Part shown: piece after piece, positions 6,180 through 7,170 of the stretch
Position numbering within the stretch: the stretch's first letter is position 1
How the letters are laid out: every line of letters starts with the position of its first letter
Source: JAKFEW01 sp036675505
Lineage (GTDB): Bacteria; Cyanobacteriota; Sericytochromatia; S15B-MN24; JAQBPE01
Length of the DNA: 7,170 bases
Reading direction: 5' to 3'
Assembly: GCA_036675505.1 (NCBI GenBank)
Contig: JAKFEW010000158.1
Location: 1 to 7,170 of the forward strand
Notes under the pieces: generated by a model
The model's input: only the letters and a program-made list of their open reading frames with translations
What the model was told of the DNA's origin: nothing
Database searches by the model: none
Made by a program: the position numbers and the translations under genes

Positions 6180-6217
6180 AATGGCGGGCGTCTCCCCTGA
6201 GCCGAGGTAAACGCGAG

Positions 6218-6412
6218 ATGCCGATCATCGTCGTCGGGAAGTGCCAACACTGCGAGGCGGAGGTCAAGGCGGACGACCGCCGGGACGCCGCCACGATCCC
6301 GGTGCTGCAAAGAGCCGCCAAGCTGGGCCGCCTCACGTGCAAGACCTGCGCGGCCGAGGGCTTGAAGGAAGTCGACCGCGACAACCCGCCGGACGTGAAG
6401 ACCAGGGAATAA
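6218..6412 (+). CDS. Small two-CxxC protein, probable zinc ribbon, unknown function
   Basis: A 64-aa protein with CQHC (Cys9, Cys12) and CKTC (Cys41, Cys44) separated by 28 residues, the layout of a treble-clef or zinc-ribbon fold binding one Zn. Between them is a basic, helical stretch (Arg21, Arg22, Arg32, Lys35, Arg38), which could contact nucleic acid or a protein partner. The C-terminus is charged (KEVDRDNPPDVKTRE). I do not recognise a family. ATG at 6218 is the first in-frame start that gives a compact domain; GAGG (6204-6207) lies ten bases upstream, a somewhat long spacing. The same frame is open far upstream inside the preceding gene, but that part is an out-of-frame shadow with poor composition. 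It lies 38 bases after the DUF4388 gene and is probably in the same transcript. Confidence 0.7.
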   Translation: MPIIVVGKCQHCEAEVKADDRRDAATIPVLQRAAKLGRLTCKTCAAEGLKEVDRDNPPDVKTRE

Positions 6413-6458
6413 CATAAGGCGGAACGCCGCACCTGGCCTGGGTTTGTGCGCTCGGGCA

Positions 6459-6472
6459 CCGCCCCTGGGCGG
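6459..6472. repeat. Perfect inverted repeat CCGCCC-CT-GGGCGG
   Basis: Six-base arms (6459-6464 and 6467-6472) around a two-base centre, in the gap between the zinc-ribbon gene and the last gene. As RNA it gives a short GC hairpin without a following T run, so it is not a standard terminator. It could be an operator half-site pair or chance in GC-rich sequence. A second small stem (GGCG 6418-6421, CGCC 6425-6428) follows the stop at 6412. Confidence 0.3.
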
Positions 6473-6482
6473 GCAGGTCGGC

Positions 6483-6488
6483 TACGAT
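6483..6488 (+). promoter_or_regulatory. Possible -10 box for a leaderless last gene
   Basis: TACGAT (TAnnnT) ends nine bases before the ATG at 6498, and that ATG has no Shine-Dalgarno at normal distance. This spacing is what leaderless transcripts show. No -35 match is visible at 16-18 bases upstream, so the call rests on the -10 and the missing ribosome site alone. Confidence 0.22.
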
Positions 6489-6497
6489 CGCGCCGCC

Positions 6498-7170
6498 ATG
6501 ATCAACCCCACGTCCAGCTCCGACCTCCGTGCCTTGATGGGCGACGGCGCGCCCGACGCCGTGCCCGACTTCATCTGGTTCGAGCTCGCCATCAAGGCGC
6601 TCGAGCCGGAGACCCCACCGCCCACGCGGCTGGCTGCGCTGAGGCTGCTCGCGCGCGCGCCGCGGAGCTGGGACGCCATCATGATGGCGGCGCTCACGAC
6701 GTCGGACCTGGCCGTGCAGCTGGCCGCGCTCGATGCGCTGGCGGCCCATGTCGAGCTCGAGCCGGAGCGCCTCGGCGCCTTCGAGCGCCTGGGCGATCTG
6801 CCGGCCTGGCACCCTTCGGCGCAGGAAGCCTGGGAAGCGACCTGGCGCGCGATGGCCGAGGCCCACGAGGCCGCCCGGCGCGAGCGCCAGCTGCGCGACC
6901 TGACGGGTCGCGTCGCCGAGCTGGCGGCCGAGAACCTGGACCTGCGCGAGGCCGGCGGCGCCTTGCAGCTCGATCTCGCGGCGAGCCGGCGGGCCGAGCG
7001 CGAGGCGCTCGAGCGGCTGGAGTCGCTCGAGGCCGCATCCGCCGCCGAGGCAGCCCGCCACGAGGCCGAGACCACGCGCCTCGCGGCCGAGCTCGCCGGC
7101 GTGCGCGACGGGCATGCGGGCGAGCGCCGCATGCTGGTCGAGGCCGCGCGCGAGGCCGACGGCGCGCGCC
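6498..7170 (+). CDS. HEAT-repeat plus coiled-coil protein, partial (runs off right edge)
   Basis: An open frame from ATG 6498 to the window end, at least 224 residues, with no stop. The N-terminal part (about 22-100) is helical, with HEAT-like repeats: PPPTRLAALRLLARAPRS (40-57) and SDLAVQLAALDALAAH (69-84). From about residue 112 to the edge it is a long, charged Ala/Glu/Arg/Leu-rich helix with heptad-like Leu spacing (LRDLTGRVAELAAENLDLRE, 132-151, then further repeats), predicted to be a coiled coil. There is no signal peptide or TM segment, so it is cytoplasmic as far as seen. It is probably a scaffold, cytoskeletal or chromosome-associated protein; no family is recognised. The start has no clear ribosome site; an in-frame TTG at 6444 is a poorer alternative. 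Its plus-strand composition is protein-like (hydrophobic FIWFELAIKAL near 25-35), unlike the Gly/Arg-rich antisense frames over it. Confidence 0.72.
   Translation, partial: MINPTSSSDLRALMGDGAPDAVPDFIWFELAIKALEPETPPPTRLAALRLLARAPRSWDAIMMAALTTSDLAVQLAALDALAAHVELEPERLGAFERLGDLPAWHPSAQEAWEATWRAMAEAHEAARRERQLRDLTGRVAELAAENLDLREAGGALQLDLAASRRAEREALERLESLEAASAAEAARHEAETTRLAAELAGVRDGHAGERRMLVEAAREADGAR

Noticed and set aside
6459..6472. Intrinsic terminator at the CCGCCC/GGGCGG palindrome
   Set aside because: The hairpin is short and no T run follows on either strand, so it is listed only as an inverted repeat.
6333..7115. 260-codon minus-strand open frame opposite the zinc-ribbon and coiled-coil genes
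   Set aside because: Low-complexity Gly/Arg/Leu product. The plus strand gives HEAT-like and heptad patterns and continues open to the edge, so the plus strand is preferred.
1..7170. Mobile element, CRISPR, toxin-antitoxin or defence system
   Set aside because: No transposase, integrase, terminal repeats, spaced repeats or nuclease motifs were seen on either strand; gene content is envelope-related with uniform high GC.

Overview
This is a GC-rich bacterial chromosomal segment with tightly packed genes. Four genes lie on the minus strand (positions 203-2934) and five on the plus strand (3090 to the right edge). The two groups diverge from a short, relatively AT-rich intergenic region at about 2935-3089. 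I see no rRNA, tRNA, CRISPR array, insertion sequence or other mobile element.

Organism: two predicted lipoproteins with Cys lipoboxes, a GmhB-type heptose-bisphosphate phosphatase and a MurJ flippase fit a diderm (outer-membrane) bacterium. The N-terminal part of MurJ carries GGLTGPFHTA where the proteobacterial protein has its LRR..AEGAF stretch. From memory this resembles the cyanobacterial form (GG-I-NGPFHSA). With the high GC and a DUF4388 protein nearby, I suggest a GC-rich, possibly non-photosynthetic relative of the Cyanobacteriota (Sericytochromatia-like). This is an inference, not a placement.

Left arm, minus strand, in transcription order: a small three-TM membrane protein of the YeaQ/YmgE/GlsB (transglycosylase-associated) family, with its own promoter candidate, a strong ribosome binding site and an intrinsic terminator. 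Then come two lipoprotein genes joined by a TGATG stop/start overlap, and last a polytopic UPF0104/LPG-synthase-TM (flippase-like) membrane protein. All four products are predicted to act in or at the envelope.

Right arm, plus strand: gmhB overlaps murJ by 8 bases, so heptose precursor synthesis and lipid II flipping are co-transcribed and probably translationally coupled. A DUF4388 (PatA-N-like) protein follows after 68 bases, then a 64-aa two-CxxC protein (probable zinc ribbon), then the first 224 codons of a HEAT-plus-coiled-coil protein that runs off the right edge. The last two can be missed: the small one sits inside a longer out-of-frame reading frame, and the last has no stop in the window.

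Overall the window reads as envelope biogenesis plus uncharacterised regulatory or scaffold proteins. I did not find a clearly new multi-gene system. The best leads are a 20-bp-period direct repeat upstream of gmhB, the gmhB-murJ coupling, and the DUF4388 / zinc-ribbon / coiled-coil trio.
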